NCBI RefSeq assembly: GCF_009856825.1
Contig: NZ_WVTD01000003.1
Span: 186,001-250,000 of the forward strand
Length of the DNA: 64,000 bases
Direction of reading: 5' to 3'
Source of the DNA: Novosphingobium silvae
GTDB lineage: Bacteria; Pseudomonadota; Alphaproteobacteria; Sphingomonadales; Sphingomonadaceae
The translations under genes were made by a program, and so were the position numbers. The notes under the pieces are model-generated. The model had not been told where the DNA came from, searched no databases, and saw only the letters and a list, made by a program, of their open reading frames with translations. This document shows, piece after piece, positions 9,323 through 20,235 of the stretch (the first letter of the stretch is position 1; every line of letters starts with the position of its first letter).

Positions 9323-12163
9323 GTGAAAACAACCATCCAGAAGGCCGCTCTGCGCGGCGCGGCGAGCCTGTCCGTGCTCGTCCTGATGAGCGGCACTGCC
9401 TTCGCGCAGACTGCCGACGACACCGTCGAAGCAGGCGAAGCCATCGTCGTCACCGGTTCGCGTCTCGCACGCCCCGACCTGCAGGCCACCAGCCCGCTGT
9501 CGGTCGTCGGCTCGGGCGAAATCGCGCTGCAGGCCGGTTCCGCCAACATCGAGAACGTCCTCAACGACTATCCGCAGATCCAGGCGACCCAGAGCTCGAC
9601 CTCGAACAACCCGGGCGGCGGCGTCGCCACCGTCAACCTGCGCGGTCTCGGCTCGCAGCGCACCCTCGTCCTCGTCGACGGTCGCCGCTACATGTCGTAC
9701 GACGTCAGCCAGGTGGTCGACCTCAACACGATCCCGAGCGCGCTGATCGAGCGCGTGGACATCGTGACGGGCGGCCAGTCGGCAGTCTACGGTTCGGACG
9801 CCATCGGCGGCGTCGTGAACTTCGTCCTCAAGCGCGATTTCCAGGGCGTCGAGCTCAACAGCTCGTACAACCTGACCGATCGCGGCGACGGCCAGATCTG
9901 GGACATCAGCGGCACCATCGGCTCGAACTTCGACGATGGCCGCGGCAACGTCACTCTCTTCACGCAGTACACCAAGCGCAAGCCGACCCTCGCCGGCGCA
10001 CGCGCATTCTCGCGCGATTCGCTGATCGACGATGGTGAAGGCGGCCTCTTCGCCGGCGGTTCGGGCACCACGCCTGACGGTCGCATCAACGTTCCGGGCC
10101 TCGGCGCGGCAGCTGGCCTTGGCTGCGACAACCTCATCTTCCTGTCGGCCGGTTCGCCCTCCTGCTACAACTCGGCGACCGACGGCTACAACTACTCGCC
10201 GATCAACTACCTGCAGGTTCCGCAGGAGCGCTTCATGGTTTCGGCCATGGCGAACTACGAGATCAACGAGCACTTCAAGCCTTACCTTGAAGCGCAGTTC
10301 GTCAACAACCGCGTGACGACGCAGTTGGCACCGACCCCGATCACCCAGGGCACGCCCTATGGTGAAGGCGTCATCGGCAGCATCCGCCTGCCCACCGCCT
10401 CGGCGTTCTACAGCCCTGCGTTCGCCTCGGCCATCGGTAGCCTGGACGCCGATGGTGACGGTTTCGTCGATACCGCGACGTTCAACTATCGTACCGCGCA
10501 GATCGGTCCGCGCGCCAACACCGACGAGCGCAACGCGTTCCGCATCGTCGCAGGCATGGCCGGCGACATTGGCGCAGGCTTCTCGTACGACGGCTACTAC
10601 ATGTACAGCCGTACGAAGAACTCGCAGCGCCAGAGCGGCAACGTCGCGATCGACCGGTTCCTTGCCGCCGTCGCCGGTTGCCCCGAAGGCTCCCCTGCAG
10701 GCTGTGCTCCGGCCAACATCTTCGGCGCGGGCCAGCTCAGCCAGGAAGCTATCGACTACGTGTCGATCGATGCGACCAACCTCGAGCAGTACACCACGCA
10801 GGTCGCCAGCTTCGCGATCACCAATTCGAACCTGTTCGACCTTGGTGCCGGCGGCGCCGGTCTGGCGCTCGGTGCGGAATGGCGTAACGAATCGGGTTCG
10901 GTGCAGCCTGACCAGTACCTGTCCTCGGGCAACGTCGCAGGCTTCAACGCCGGTCAGCCGACCGGAGGCAGCTACTCGGTTCGCGAGTTCTTCGGCGAAA
11001 TCCGCATCCCGCTGCTTGCTGACAACATCGTCCACCGCTTCGACCTGAACGGCGCTGCTCGCGCCACGCACTACTCGAACGCTCCGGGCAATGTCTTCAC
11101 CTGGGCAGCAGGCGCCGAACTGGCTCCGATCCGCGACCTGACCTTCCGCGGTCAGTACCAGAAGGCCATCCGTGGCCCCAGCGTTAGCGAACTGTTCCTC
11201 GGCCAGACCGTCAGCTTCGAAGGCAATGCCGAAGGCTGTAACGCAGCTGCGGCAGCCACTGCCGGCCAGCTGCGCGACATCTGCCTTGCGCAGGGCGTTC
11301 CGCAGTCCGTCCTCGACGATCCTGCAGCTCGCGCGGCTCTCGCCGATCCGAACCTCGTGAACCCGATCACCTTCGTCGGCGGCAACCCCGACCTGACCGA
11401 AGAATCGGCCAAGACGTGGACCATCGGCGGCGTCTTCACGCCTTCGTTCGCACCGGGTCTGTCGCTGACCGTCGATTACTACAACATCAAGATCGACGAC
11501 TACATCACTGCCGTCCCGACCGACACGATCGGCCGTCAGTGCTTCGTGGAGTTCAACCAGGACTACTGCTCGCTCATCACCCGCAACTCGCTGGGGCAGA
11601 TCGAGACCTTCACCGCCCTCAACCTGAATTCGGGCGGCCTGAAGACCTCGGGCATCGACGTGACCGCCAACTATGGCGTCCCGCTCGGCGCACTCATGGG
11701 CTCGCAGGACACCAAGCTGATCTTCAGCTTCAACGGCTCGCGTCTGCTGAAGTTCGACTACGCTCCGGTCCCGGGCGACACCATCGAGTGCGCCGGTCGC
11801 TTCGGTGCGCAGTGCGGCGTGCCGCTGCCCAAGTGGCGTCACACGTTCCGTACAGGTCTCGACTTCGACAACGCGTCGTTCTCGGTCCAGTGGCGCTACT
11901 TCGGCTCCGTCAAGGATGACGACGACAGCTACGTGTACGCTTCCGAGCGCAACAAGGCTCAGAACTACTTCGACGCCTCGTTCAGCTTCGACGCCACCGA
12001 GAACTTCACGTTCTCCGGCGGTATCTCGAACATCTTCGACAAGAAGCCCCCGATTTCCGCCGGTACGCAGAACGGCGGTAACGGCGAACAGTCGAACACC
12101 TACCCCACCGTCTACGACGTGCTCGGACGCTCGCTGTTCATCAGCGGCAAGATGCACTTCTGA
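9323..12163 (+). CDS. TonB-dependent receptor (first of a paralogous pair)
   Basis: 946 residues from a GTG start with AAGGGA spaced correctly upstream. The signal peptide ends at GTAFAQ (residue ~28). Near the mature N terminus is EAIVVTGSRLARPDL, the TonB-box-proximal pattern common in sphingomonad and Caulobacter TBDRs, then the plug domain with LRGLGSQRTLVLVDGRR and GSDAIGGVVNFVLKRDF (residues ~100-180). The 22-strand barrel follows, with GGNPDLTEESAKTWTIGGVF and the C-terminal F (SGKMHF). It imports a substrate across the outer membrane using TonB energy; the ligand is not recognisable. It resembles the receptor at 13785 in the same motifs and order. A strong terminator follows. Confidence 0.93.
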   Translation: MKTTIQKAALRGAASLSVLVLMSGTAFAQTADDTVEAGEAIVVTGSRLARPDLQATSPLSVVGSGEIALQAGSANIENVLNDYPQIQATQSSTSNNPGGGVATVNLRGLGSQRTLVLVDGRRYMSYDVSQVVDLNTIPSALIERVDIVTGGQSAVYGSDAIGGVVNFVLKRDFQGVELNSSYNLTDRGDGQIWDISGTIGSNFDDGRGNVTLFTQYTKRKPTLAGARAFSRDSLIDDGEGGLFAGGSGTTPDGRINVPGLGAAAGLGCDNLIFLSAGSPSCYNSATDGYNYSPINYLQVPQERFMVSAMANYEINEHFKPYLEAQFVNNRVTTQLAPTPITQGTPYGEGVIGSIRLPTASAFYSPAFASAIGSLDADGDGFVDTATFNYRTAQIGPRANTDERNAFRIVAGMAGDIGAGFSYDGYYMYSRTKNSQRQSGNVAIDRFLAAVAGCPEGSPAGCAPANIFGAGQLSQEAIDYVSIDATNLEQYTTQVASFAITNSNLFDLGAGGAGLALGAEWRNESGSVQPDQYLSSGNVAGFNAGQPTGGSYSVREFFGEIRIPLLADNIVHRFDLNGAARATHYSNAPGNVFTWAAGAELAPIRDLTFRGQYQKAIRGPSVSELFLGQTVSFEGNAEGCNAAAAATAGQLRDICLAQGVPQSVLDDPAARAALADPNLVNPITFVGGNPDLTEESAKTWTIGGVFTPSFAPGLSLTVDYYNIKIDDYITAVPTDTIGRQCFVEFNQDYCSLITRNSLGQIETFTALNLNSGGLKTSGIDVTANYGVPLGALMGSQDTKLIFSFNGSRLLKFDYAPVPGDTIECAGRFGAQCGVPLPKWRHTFRTGLDFDNASFSVQWRYFGSVKDDDDSYVYASERNKAQNYFDASFSFDATENFTFSGGISNIFDKKPPISAGTQNGGNGEQSNTYPTVYDVLGRSLFISGKMHF

Positions 12164-12230
12164 CGACAGGTCGGATGCTTTCCGCCGGTGTGCAAGTCAC
12201 GCCGGCGGACGGTACCCGCAAGCTACCAAG

Positions 12231-12265
12231 GTGCGGGGCGCGACTTTCGTTCGCCCCGCACTTTT
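12231..12265 (+). terminator. Rho-independent terminator of the first TBDR
   Basis: A perfect 10-bp stem, GTGCGGGGCG with CGCCCCGCAC, and an 11-base loop, followed by TTTT. It is 68 bp after the TBDR stop. A second GC-rich dyad without a T run (12181-12209) precedes it. Together they separate the TBDR transcript from the following gene. Confidence 0.85.
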
Positions 12266-12349
12266 CGTATCAACGGCCTGCAGACGCGGCAAGGAACACC
12301 CATTCAGGGCTCGTGCCGTTTGTCTCCGGGCGAAACAGGTGAGGATCGC

Positions 12350-12877
12350 ATGAGCTTCTGGCGTATTGTTGCTCCCGTGGCATTCGGCCTGACGGCGGCG
12401 TCGGCCGGCGCGCAGGAGACTGCCACTCCCCCGCCCGCGCTCGAGGCCCTCGCCCGGTGCCGCGCCATCCAGGCCGATCCCGAACGCCTCGCGTGCTACG
12501 ATCGCGAAAGTACCGCGCTTGCGGGCAGCATCGAGCGCGGCGATGTCAAAGTGCTCGAGAAGTCGCAGATCAAGACGATCCGGCGCTCGCTCTTCGGCTT
12601 CCTCGCTCCCAAGGCCGATGTGCTTGGCGACAGCAAGGGCGAAGACGCCGAGACCTGGAACACGCTCAGCGCCGAGATCGGGGCGGTAAGCGGGCTTCCG
12701 AACGGGCGCTACCGCATCGTGCTCGACGACGGAGCGGTCTGGCAGACCACCGAGAACCCGCAGCGCCTGCGCGAGCCTCGCTCGGGCGACAAGATCGAGA
12801 TCGAACGCGCCGCGCTCGGCTCGTACTGGCTGCGGATCAACGGCCGCCACGGCGTGAAAGGCAGGCGCGTGGAATGA
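12350..12877 (+). CDS. Exported protein of unknown function
   Basis: 175 residues from ATG 12350 (GAGGA upstream). MSFWRIVAPVAFGLTAASAGAQ is a signal peptide with cleavage after AGAQ. The mature part begins with a helical segment (ALEALARCRAIQADPERLACYDRES), a pattern of two Cys about 14 residues apart followed by an Asp-Arg, often seen in periplasmic proteins of sphingomonads. It ends with a beta-rich half: RYRIVLDDGAVWQTTEN, then SGDKIEIERAALGSYWLRING, which looks like an SH3-like or OB-type small barrel. I do not recognise a named family. It overlaps the oxygenase gene by 4 bases (ATGA), so the two are coupled. Confidence 0.75.
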   Translation: MSFWRIVAPVAFGLTAASAGAQETATPPPALEALARCRAIQADPERLACYDRESTALAGSIERGDVKVLEKSQIKTIRRSLFGFLAPKADVLGDSKGEDAETWNTLSAEIGAVSGLPNGRYRIVLDDGAVWQTTENPQRLREPRSGDKIEIERAALGSYWLRINGRHGVKGRRVE

Positions 12878-13617
12878 GCGAGGCGCCCCTGCCCCCGCTT
12901 TCCTCTACCGAGTTCACGCTTTCCGCCTCGATAGACGTGGACTCTTATCGCGAAAGTTACGCGCGGGACGGACGGGTTCGCATAGCGAACTTCCTGCCAG
13001 CGGCAGCAGCGAGGGCCCTGCGCGACGATCTTCTTGCCCGAGAGGACTGGAAGCAGGTTCTGAACAGCGGGGCCAAGATCTTCGAACTGAGCCGTTCGAC
13101 GCGCGCCGAACTTGCGCCGGAGCGGGCCACGGCGCTTGACGATGCCGTCTATGCCGATGCGCGCGAAGGCTTTCAGTTCCGCTACGAGACGATTCGCGTG
13201 CCGGACGAGAGCGAGGCGCGGACCCCTCATGCGGACATGCTGCACCGCTTTGCGCAGTGGATGTCCGGGGGCGAAGCGCTTTCGCTCCTGCGCAGTGTGG
13301 CAGGCGAGCGGGCGATCGCATTCGCCGATTGCCAGGCAACGGCCTACTGGCCGGGCGACTTCCTGACCGGGCACGACGACGCAGTGGCGGGCAAGAACCG
13401 GCACGCGGCCTATGTCCTTAGCCTCAACCCGATCTGGCGGATCGAATGGGGCGGCCTCCTGCTGATGCACCTTCCCCAGCAGCGCGTGGAGGGTCTGGCG
13501 CCATCCTTTGCCACGCTCGACATCTTCCGCGTCGGCCAGCCTCACAGCGTCAGCGAAGTCAGCCGGTCGGCCCCCGGACCGCGTCTTTCCGTCACGGGCT
13601 GGCTCCGGAGCCGCTGA
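12874..13617 (+). CDS. 2-oxoglutarate/Fe(II)-dependent oxygenase (prolyl hydroxylase-like)
   Basis: 247 residues. It has the double-stranded beta-helix iron triad: H167 and D169 in TGHDD, the distal H224 in QPHSVSEV, and R237 (PGPRLSV), which would bind the 2-oxoglutarate carboxylate. The N-terminal VRIANFLPAAAARALRDDLL is typical of the P4Hc/Ofd1-like group that hydroxylates peptidyl proline. It is cytoplasmic with no signal. It overlaps the preceding exported-protein gene (ATGA) and lies between two related TBDR genes, an arrangement often seen for oxygenases that modify proteins or siderophore-like ligands. The substrate here is unknown. Confidence 0.83.
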   Translation: MSEAPLPPLSSTEFTLSASIDVDSYRESYARDGRVRIANFLPAAAARALRDDLLAREDWKQVLNSGAKIFELSRSTRAELAPERATALDDAVYADAREGFQFRYETIRVPDESEARTPHADMLHRFAQWMSGGEALSLLRSVAGERAIAFADCQATAYWPGDFLTGHDDAVAGKNRHAAYVLSLNPIWRIEWGGLLLMHLPQQRVEGLAPSFATLDIFRVGQPHSVSEVSRSAPGPRLSVTGWLRSR

Positions 13618-13622
13618 CCTCT

Positions 13623-13638
13623 GTTGCAATGTTGCAAC
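13623..13638. promoter_or_regulatory. Dyad GTTGC-N6-GCAAC upstream of the second TBDR
   Basis: GTTGC, AATGTT, GCAAC, immediately after the oxygenase stop and 147 bp before the second TBDR start. The right half also forms the 8-bp palindrome GTTGCAAC (13631-13638). Further GTTGC repeats follow at 13663 and 13675. The arm sequence and spacing match the dyads at 9053, 9121 and 19477, in inverted polarity for the first two. The function is unknown. Confidence 0.4.
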
Positions 13639-13784
13639 TTCATGCCTGCAAAATTGCATATTTGTTGCACTGGGTGTTGCCGCTGAAGCGCATTTTTGGG
13701 CACCATAAGGTCAGGCGCGGCATAGTTCCGCCGGTCGCGGCAGGTCGAGTGGGGCATGCCCGTATGCAACGAGGGAATACATTC

Positions 13785-16700
13785 ATGATTTCGAGCAGAA
13801 GCGCCCTGCTTCTCGGCGGCGCGGTCCTTCCCGCACTGGCCGTTCTCGCGATGCCGGCTGCGCATGCACAGGACGCGGCGGCCACCAACGATGCCGGCGT
13901 GGAAGACGCCGGCGACGCGATCGTCGTCACCGGTTCGCGCATCGCTCGTCCCGAGCTTGAAGTTGCAAACCCCGTCGTCGCGATCACCGCAGGGCAGATC
14001 GAGCAGACCGGCCGCACCAACATCACCGACATCCTGCTCCGCAACCCGGCGCTTTCGGCGTCCACCGGCAACTCGCTGGCTGGCGGCGCGGATGCAGGCT
14101 TTGGCGGAACCGGCCTGAACCTGCTGAACCTGCGCAACCTTGGCGAAGACCGCACCCTGGTGCTGGTGAACGGCAAGCGCCACGTCTCGGGCCTCGCCAA
14201 TTCAGCTGCAGTCGACATCAACACGATCCCGCAGGACCTCATCGAACAGGTCGACGTGCTCACCGGCGGCGCTTCGGCCATCTACGGCGCGGACGGCGTG
14301 TCGGGCGTCGTCAACTTCGTTCTGAAGCGTGACTTCGAAGGTCTTTCGGTACGCGGTCAGTCCGGCATCTCGTCCAAGGGCGATGCCGCGAACCGGTACT
14401 TCAGCGCTCTTGCGGGCAAGAACTTCAGCGACGGGCGCGGCAACATCGCGCTTGCCTATGAATACAACAAGCAGGACCGGCTCGGTTCGGCCAAGCGCAA
14501 GTTCTCGGGCGATCCCGCCCATTATCGCGAAATCCTGCAGAACCAGGACGATCTTCCGCTCGCCGACGGCAGCGACGATCCCAGCGTCCCCGACCGCATC
14601 GTCTACGGTAATCTCACCTGGCCGGACAGCGCGATCGACGGCGCCGTTGACCTCGATCTCGACGGTATCCCCGACTACACCGGCAGCGGCCTGGTCTACG
14701 ACCGTGGCCAGCAGATCATCGGCACCAGCCGTGCCGTCGGCGGATCGAATACCCCCCTCGCCGGGTACTTCGGCGACCTTCTTCCCGAAACCTCGCGCCA
14801 TGTCGCGAACCTGCTTGCGAGCTACGAGTTCTCGCCCGCGCTGCGCTTCTACGCCGAAGGCAAGTATGCGGAGACCCAGGCCTACTCGGTCGGACAGCCC
14901 GCGTATGACTTCTTCACCTTCCTCGCCCCGGACAACGCCTTCCTGAACGACCGTTTCGGAGCCGGCGCGGCTCCCGAAGGTGCGCTCATCTCGCGCGACC
15001 ACCTCGACTTCGGGCTGCGCGGCGAGGATGCGACCCGCAAGACCAAGCGCATCGTGCTCGGTTTCGACGGCGACCTCGGCAGCAACCTCAAGTACGACAT
15101 CTCGTACGTCTACGGCCAGACCAAGGTCCGCACCAAGCAGACCGCCAACCTGATCGCCGACCGGTACTATGCGGCGCTCGACGCTGTGCGCGACCCGGCG
15201 ACCGGGCAGATCGTCTGCCGCTCGTCGCTGTCGTATGACGGCGTCATCGACCCGAACAACTTCGGCGGTCCGGCCTCCACGTTCACGCCTGGCGCGAACA
15301 GCGGCTGTCGCCCGCTCAACGTCCTGGGCGTGAACCAGTTCGATCAGGCAACGCTCGACTGGGTGCTGGCCGACGATGTCAGCCATGCCAGGATCTCGCA
15401 GGAAGTCGTGTCGGGCTCGATCTCGGGCAACCTCGATTCGCTGTTCACCTTCCCCGGCGGCGGTTCGTTCGGCTTCGCTGTGGGCGGCGAGTACCGGCAG
15501 GAAAAGAGCCGCAACACCCCGTCCGACCTGCTCCTCAATGGCGAGCTTCGCGACTGGGCGCAGATGGCGGTGAGCAGCGGCAAGTTCGACGTGAAGGAAG
15601 CTTTCGTCGAATTCAACGCTCCGCTGCTTTCGGACATGCCCTATGCCGAGCTGCTCTCCGTGTCGGGCGCACTGCGCCTTTCGGACTACAGCACGGTGGG
15701 TAGCACGACGACGTGGAAGATCGACGGCATCTACGCTCCGATCCCCGACGTGCGCTTCCGCGGTTCGTACTCGCAGGCGGTGCGAGCGCCCAACATCGGC
15801 GAGCTTTTCCGCCCGCAGTCCGGCACCTTCCAGTTCGTCACCGATCCGTGCGACGTCTCGCGCCTCAACAACGGCACCCAGTATCGCGCCGCCAACTGCG
15901 CCGCGCTGCTGTCGGGCCTTGGCCTCAGCGCAGACCAGATCGCGAACTTCAGCCCATCCACGGATGCGCAGAACACCACCTCGCGTCGCGGCCTCACGGG
16001 CGGCAACCCGAACCTCTCGGAAGAAACAGCGAAGTCCTGGACGGCAGGCGTCGTGCTGCAGCCGAGCTTCATTCCGGGCCTCACGCTGACGTTCGACTGG
16101 TACAACATCAAGATCAAGGACGCGGTCAACACGACCACGCCGACCGAGCTGGCAGAACTCTGCGTCGACCAGCCGACGATCGACAATGTCTTCTGCTCGA
16201 ACATCTTCCGCGAGCAGGGCACCGGCCTGGTGCTGGGCGACGGCAACGATCCGGCGCGCCGCAACGGCTTCATCATCAGCCCGCAGAACGTCGCGGCACT
16301 CAGCACCTCGGGCGCCGACTTCGGCATCCGCTACGTGCTGCGCACGGATAACGTGGGCTCCTTCGTGTTCAACCTGAACGGCGGCTATCTCGACACCATG
16401 ACCGAGGTACCCTCCATCGGTGCGGACCTGGATGACGACAAGCTCGAGCAGTACAATCCGCGCTGGCGCGGTTCCGCGGACGTGACGTGGAACCTCGACA
16501 ACCTGTCACTGAACTACGCCTTCATCTACCAGAGCAAGACCCGCCGCTACACCACGGAACAGCTCGCGGGCGATCCGGACATGGCGGAAAAGAAGTACAT
16601 CTGGTACAAGGAACTGGCGCAGCACGACGTTCGCGTCGCCTACTCGGTCGACGACAACTTCGAGTTCTATGCAGGCGTCAACAACCTGACCGACCAGAAG

Positions 16701-16790
16701 CCCGACATCGGCATGCTCAGCTACCCGATTTCTGGCCTGGGCCGCTTCTTCTACGCCGGCTTCAAGGTTAACACCGACAAGCTGTTCTGA
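13785..16790 (+). CDS. TonB-dependent receptor (second of a paralogous pair)
   Basis: 1001 residues from the ATG at 13785, chosen because GAGGGA sits 8 bases upstream and a clean signal peptide follows (MISSRSALLLGG to MPAAHAQ). The mature N terminus carries DAIVVTGSRIARPEL, followed by the plug (NLRNLGEDRTLVLVNGKRH; GADGVSGVVNFVLKRDF) and the barrel, with GGNPNLSEETAKSWTAGVVL and the final F (NTDKLF). It is clearly paralogous to the receptor at 9323 with the same motif order and longer extracellular loops. The ligand is unknown. It is separated from the upstream oxygenase by 167 bp containing GTTGC repeats, so it probably has its own promoter. A strong terminator follows. Confidence 0.93.
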   Translation: MISSRSALLLGGAVLPALAVLAMPAAHAQDAAATNDAGVEDAGDAIVVTGSRIARPELEVANPVVAITAGQIEQTGRTNITDILLRNPALSASTGNSLAGGADAGFGGTGLNLLNLRNLGEDRTLVLVNGKRHVSGLANSAAVDINTIPQDLIEQVDVLTGGASAIYGADGVSGVVNFVLKRDFEGLSVRGQSGISSKGDAANRYFSALAGKNFSDGRGNIALAYEYNKQDRLGSAKRKFSGDPAHYREILQNQDDLPLADGSDDPSVPDRIVYGNLTWPDSAIDGAVDLDLDGIPDYTGSGLVYDRGQQIIGTSRAVGGSNTPLAGYFGDLLPETSRHVANLLASYEFSPALRFYAEGKYAETQAYSVGQPAYDFFTFLAPDNAFLNDRFGAGAAPEGALISRDHLDFGLRGEDATRKTKRIVLGFDGDLGSNLKYDISYVYGQTKVRTKQTANLIADRYYAALDAVRDPATGQIVCRSSLSYDGVIDPNNFGGPASTFTPGANSGCRPLNVLGVNQFDQATLDWVLADDVSHARISQEVVSGSISGNLDSLFTFPGGGSFGFAVGGEYRQEKSRNTPSDLLLNGELRDWAQMAVSSGKFDVKEAFVEFNAPLLSDMPYAELLSVSGALRLSDYSTVGSTTTWKIDGIYAPIPDVRFRGSYSQAVRAPNIGELFRPQSGTFQFVTDPCDVSRLNNGTQYRAANCAALLSGLGLSADQIANFSPSTDAQNTTSRRGLTGGNPNLSEETAKSWTAGVVLQPSFIPGLTLTFDWYNIKIKDAVNTTTPTELAELCVDQPTIDNVFCSNIFREQGTGLVLGDGNDPARRNGFIISPQNVAALSTSGADFGIRYVLRTDNVGSFVFNLNGGYLDTMTEVPSIGADLDDDKLEQYNPRWRGSADVTWNLDNLSLNYAFIYQSKTRRYTTEQLAGDPDMAEKKYIWYKELAQHDVRVAYSVDDNFEFYAGVNNLTDQKPDIGMLSYPISGLGRFFYAGFKVNTDKLF

Positions 16791-16812
16791 GGCGATCATT
16801 CCGGAACATGAG

Positions 16813-16841
16813 AAAAGGGGGGCTTTCGCCCCCCTTTTTTT
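16813..16841. terminator. Rho-independent terminator between the second TBDR and clpB
   Basis: GGGGGGC, loop TTTC, GCCCCCC, flanked by AAAA on the left and a run of seven T on the right. It can stop transcription from both directions and lies between the convergent TBDR and clpB genes. Confidence 0.9.
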
Positions 16842-16863
16842 GTTTCCCGAGGGATGGCTCGGC

Positions 16864-19443
<2,580 letters not shown>

Positions 19444-19470
19444 AGGTTGATCTGCCTCCTGATCCCGTAG

Positions 19471-19498
19471 ATATAGTGTTGCCTTTATGCAACACAAG
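19471..19498 (-). promoter_or_regulatory. Probable heat-shock (RpoH) promoter of clpB with an internal dyad
   Basis: Read on the minus strand, CTTG (19498-19495) is followed after 16 bases by CACTATAT (19478-19471), matching the alphaproteobacterial RpoH pattern CTTG near -35 and CYTATNT near -10. A perfect inverted repeat, GTGTTGC-CTTTAT-GCAACAC on the plus strand (19476-19495), fills the space between the two elements. No CIRCE element (HrcA site) is present. Confidence 0.6.
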
Positions 19499-19675
19499 GG
19501 CGTCGCTGGGTGAAGTCGTGCTCTGGCGGATTGCCCGAGCGGCAAGATGGGAGCGCGCCGCGTGATTGCCAAGGCACTTCGTCAGGGCGGTAATGACTGC
19601 CGCGATGTCAAACCGCGTGGCATGCGGCCAGGAGGATCCCTACCCTTCCGCCAGAAACGATTGGAAGAGGCTCCA

Positions 19676-20131
19676 GTGGCGCGATTTACACCCCAGCAGG
19701 CAGCAGACGTCCTCGCGATCAAGCAGGTGATCTATGAGTGGGGCGACGAACTCGACATCCACAACGGCCTTTCAATGCGAGAGGCAGATTGCCTGTCCGC
19801 AGACGTGCACTACAACGTCGGCGGCCAGTGGCGCGAAGGGCTGGCGCAGGTGGAGGCGTTCTACAAGAGCCGCGCCGAGACGATGCGTGCGGGCGCTGGT
19901 CTCATGACCATGCGTCACATCATCACCTCTCTGCGCGTCAGCTTCGAGGACGCGGACCATGTCAGGGTCGGCTACCTGCTCGTCTTCTTCGCGGCGCCTG
20001 GCGAGGGTCCTTTCGAGGCTTATTGCGACCCACTCGCCGTAGCCGACGTGAAGATGGAGTGTCGACGGGAGGAAGATGGCGAATGGCGCATCACACGATT
20101 TGATTCGGGCCAGATATTCAGGCGCGGCTGA
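19676..20131 (+). CDS. SnoaL-like (NTF2 fold) protein
   Basis: 151 residues from a GTG with GGAAGAGG 6 bases upstream. An in-frame longer reading back to 19547 is unlikely because its extra residues are low-quality and enter the clpB promoter side. The sequence has the SnoaL-like layout: helices (VLAIKQVIYEWGDELD), then the strand pattern GGQWREGLAQVEAFY, TMRHIITSLRVSFED, VRVGYLLVFFA, and WRITRFDSGQIF at the end. The fold is a cone-shaped cavity used by ketosteroid-isomerase-type and dehydratase enzymes. No catalytic residue pair can be assigned. It is divergent from clpB and has no obvious partner. Confidence 0.75.
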   Translation: MARFTPQQAADVLAIKQVIYEWGDELDIHNGLSMREADCLSADVHYNVGGQWREGLAQVEAFYKSRAETMRAGAGLMTMRHIITSLRVSFEDADHVRVGYLLVFFAAPGEGPFEAYCDPLAVADVKMECRREEDGEWRITRFDSGQIFRRG

Positions 20132-20235
20132 GACCCGGCGCATCGCCGACGTCCTCGTGAAAAACAGGCGCGAGGTTGGGGGATTGCCGGGCTTTTGCCT
20201 CTGGCACCGGCCGGCCAAGCTGCTAACCTCGTAAC

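Noticed and set aside
8960..12157. Open antisense frame of over 1000 codons across the first TBDR
   Set aside because: Mirror of a strongly coding TBDR gene; no signal peptide, motif or ribosome site.
19471..19498. CIRCE/HrcA operator at clpB
   Set aside because: The dyad arms are GTGTTGC/GCAACAC with a 6-base spacer, not TTAGCACTC-N9-GAGTGCTAA.
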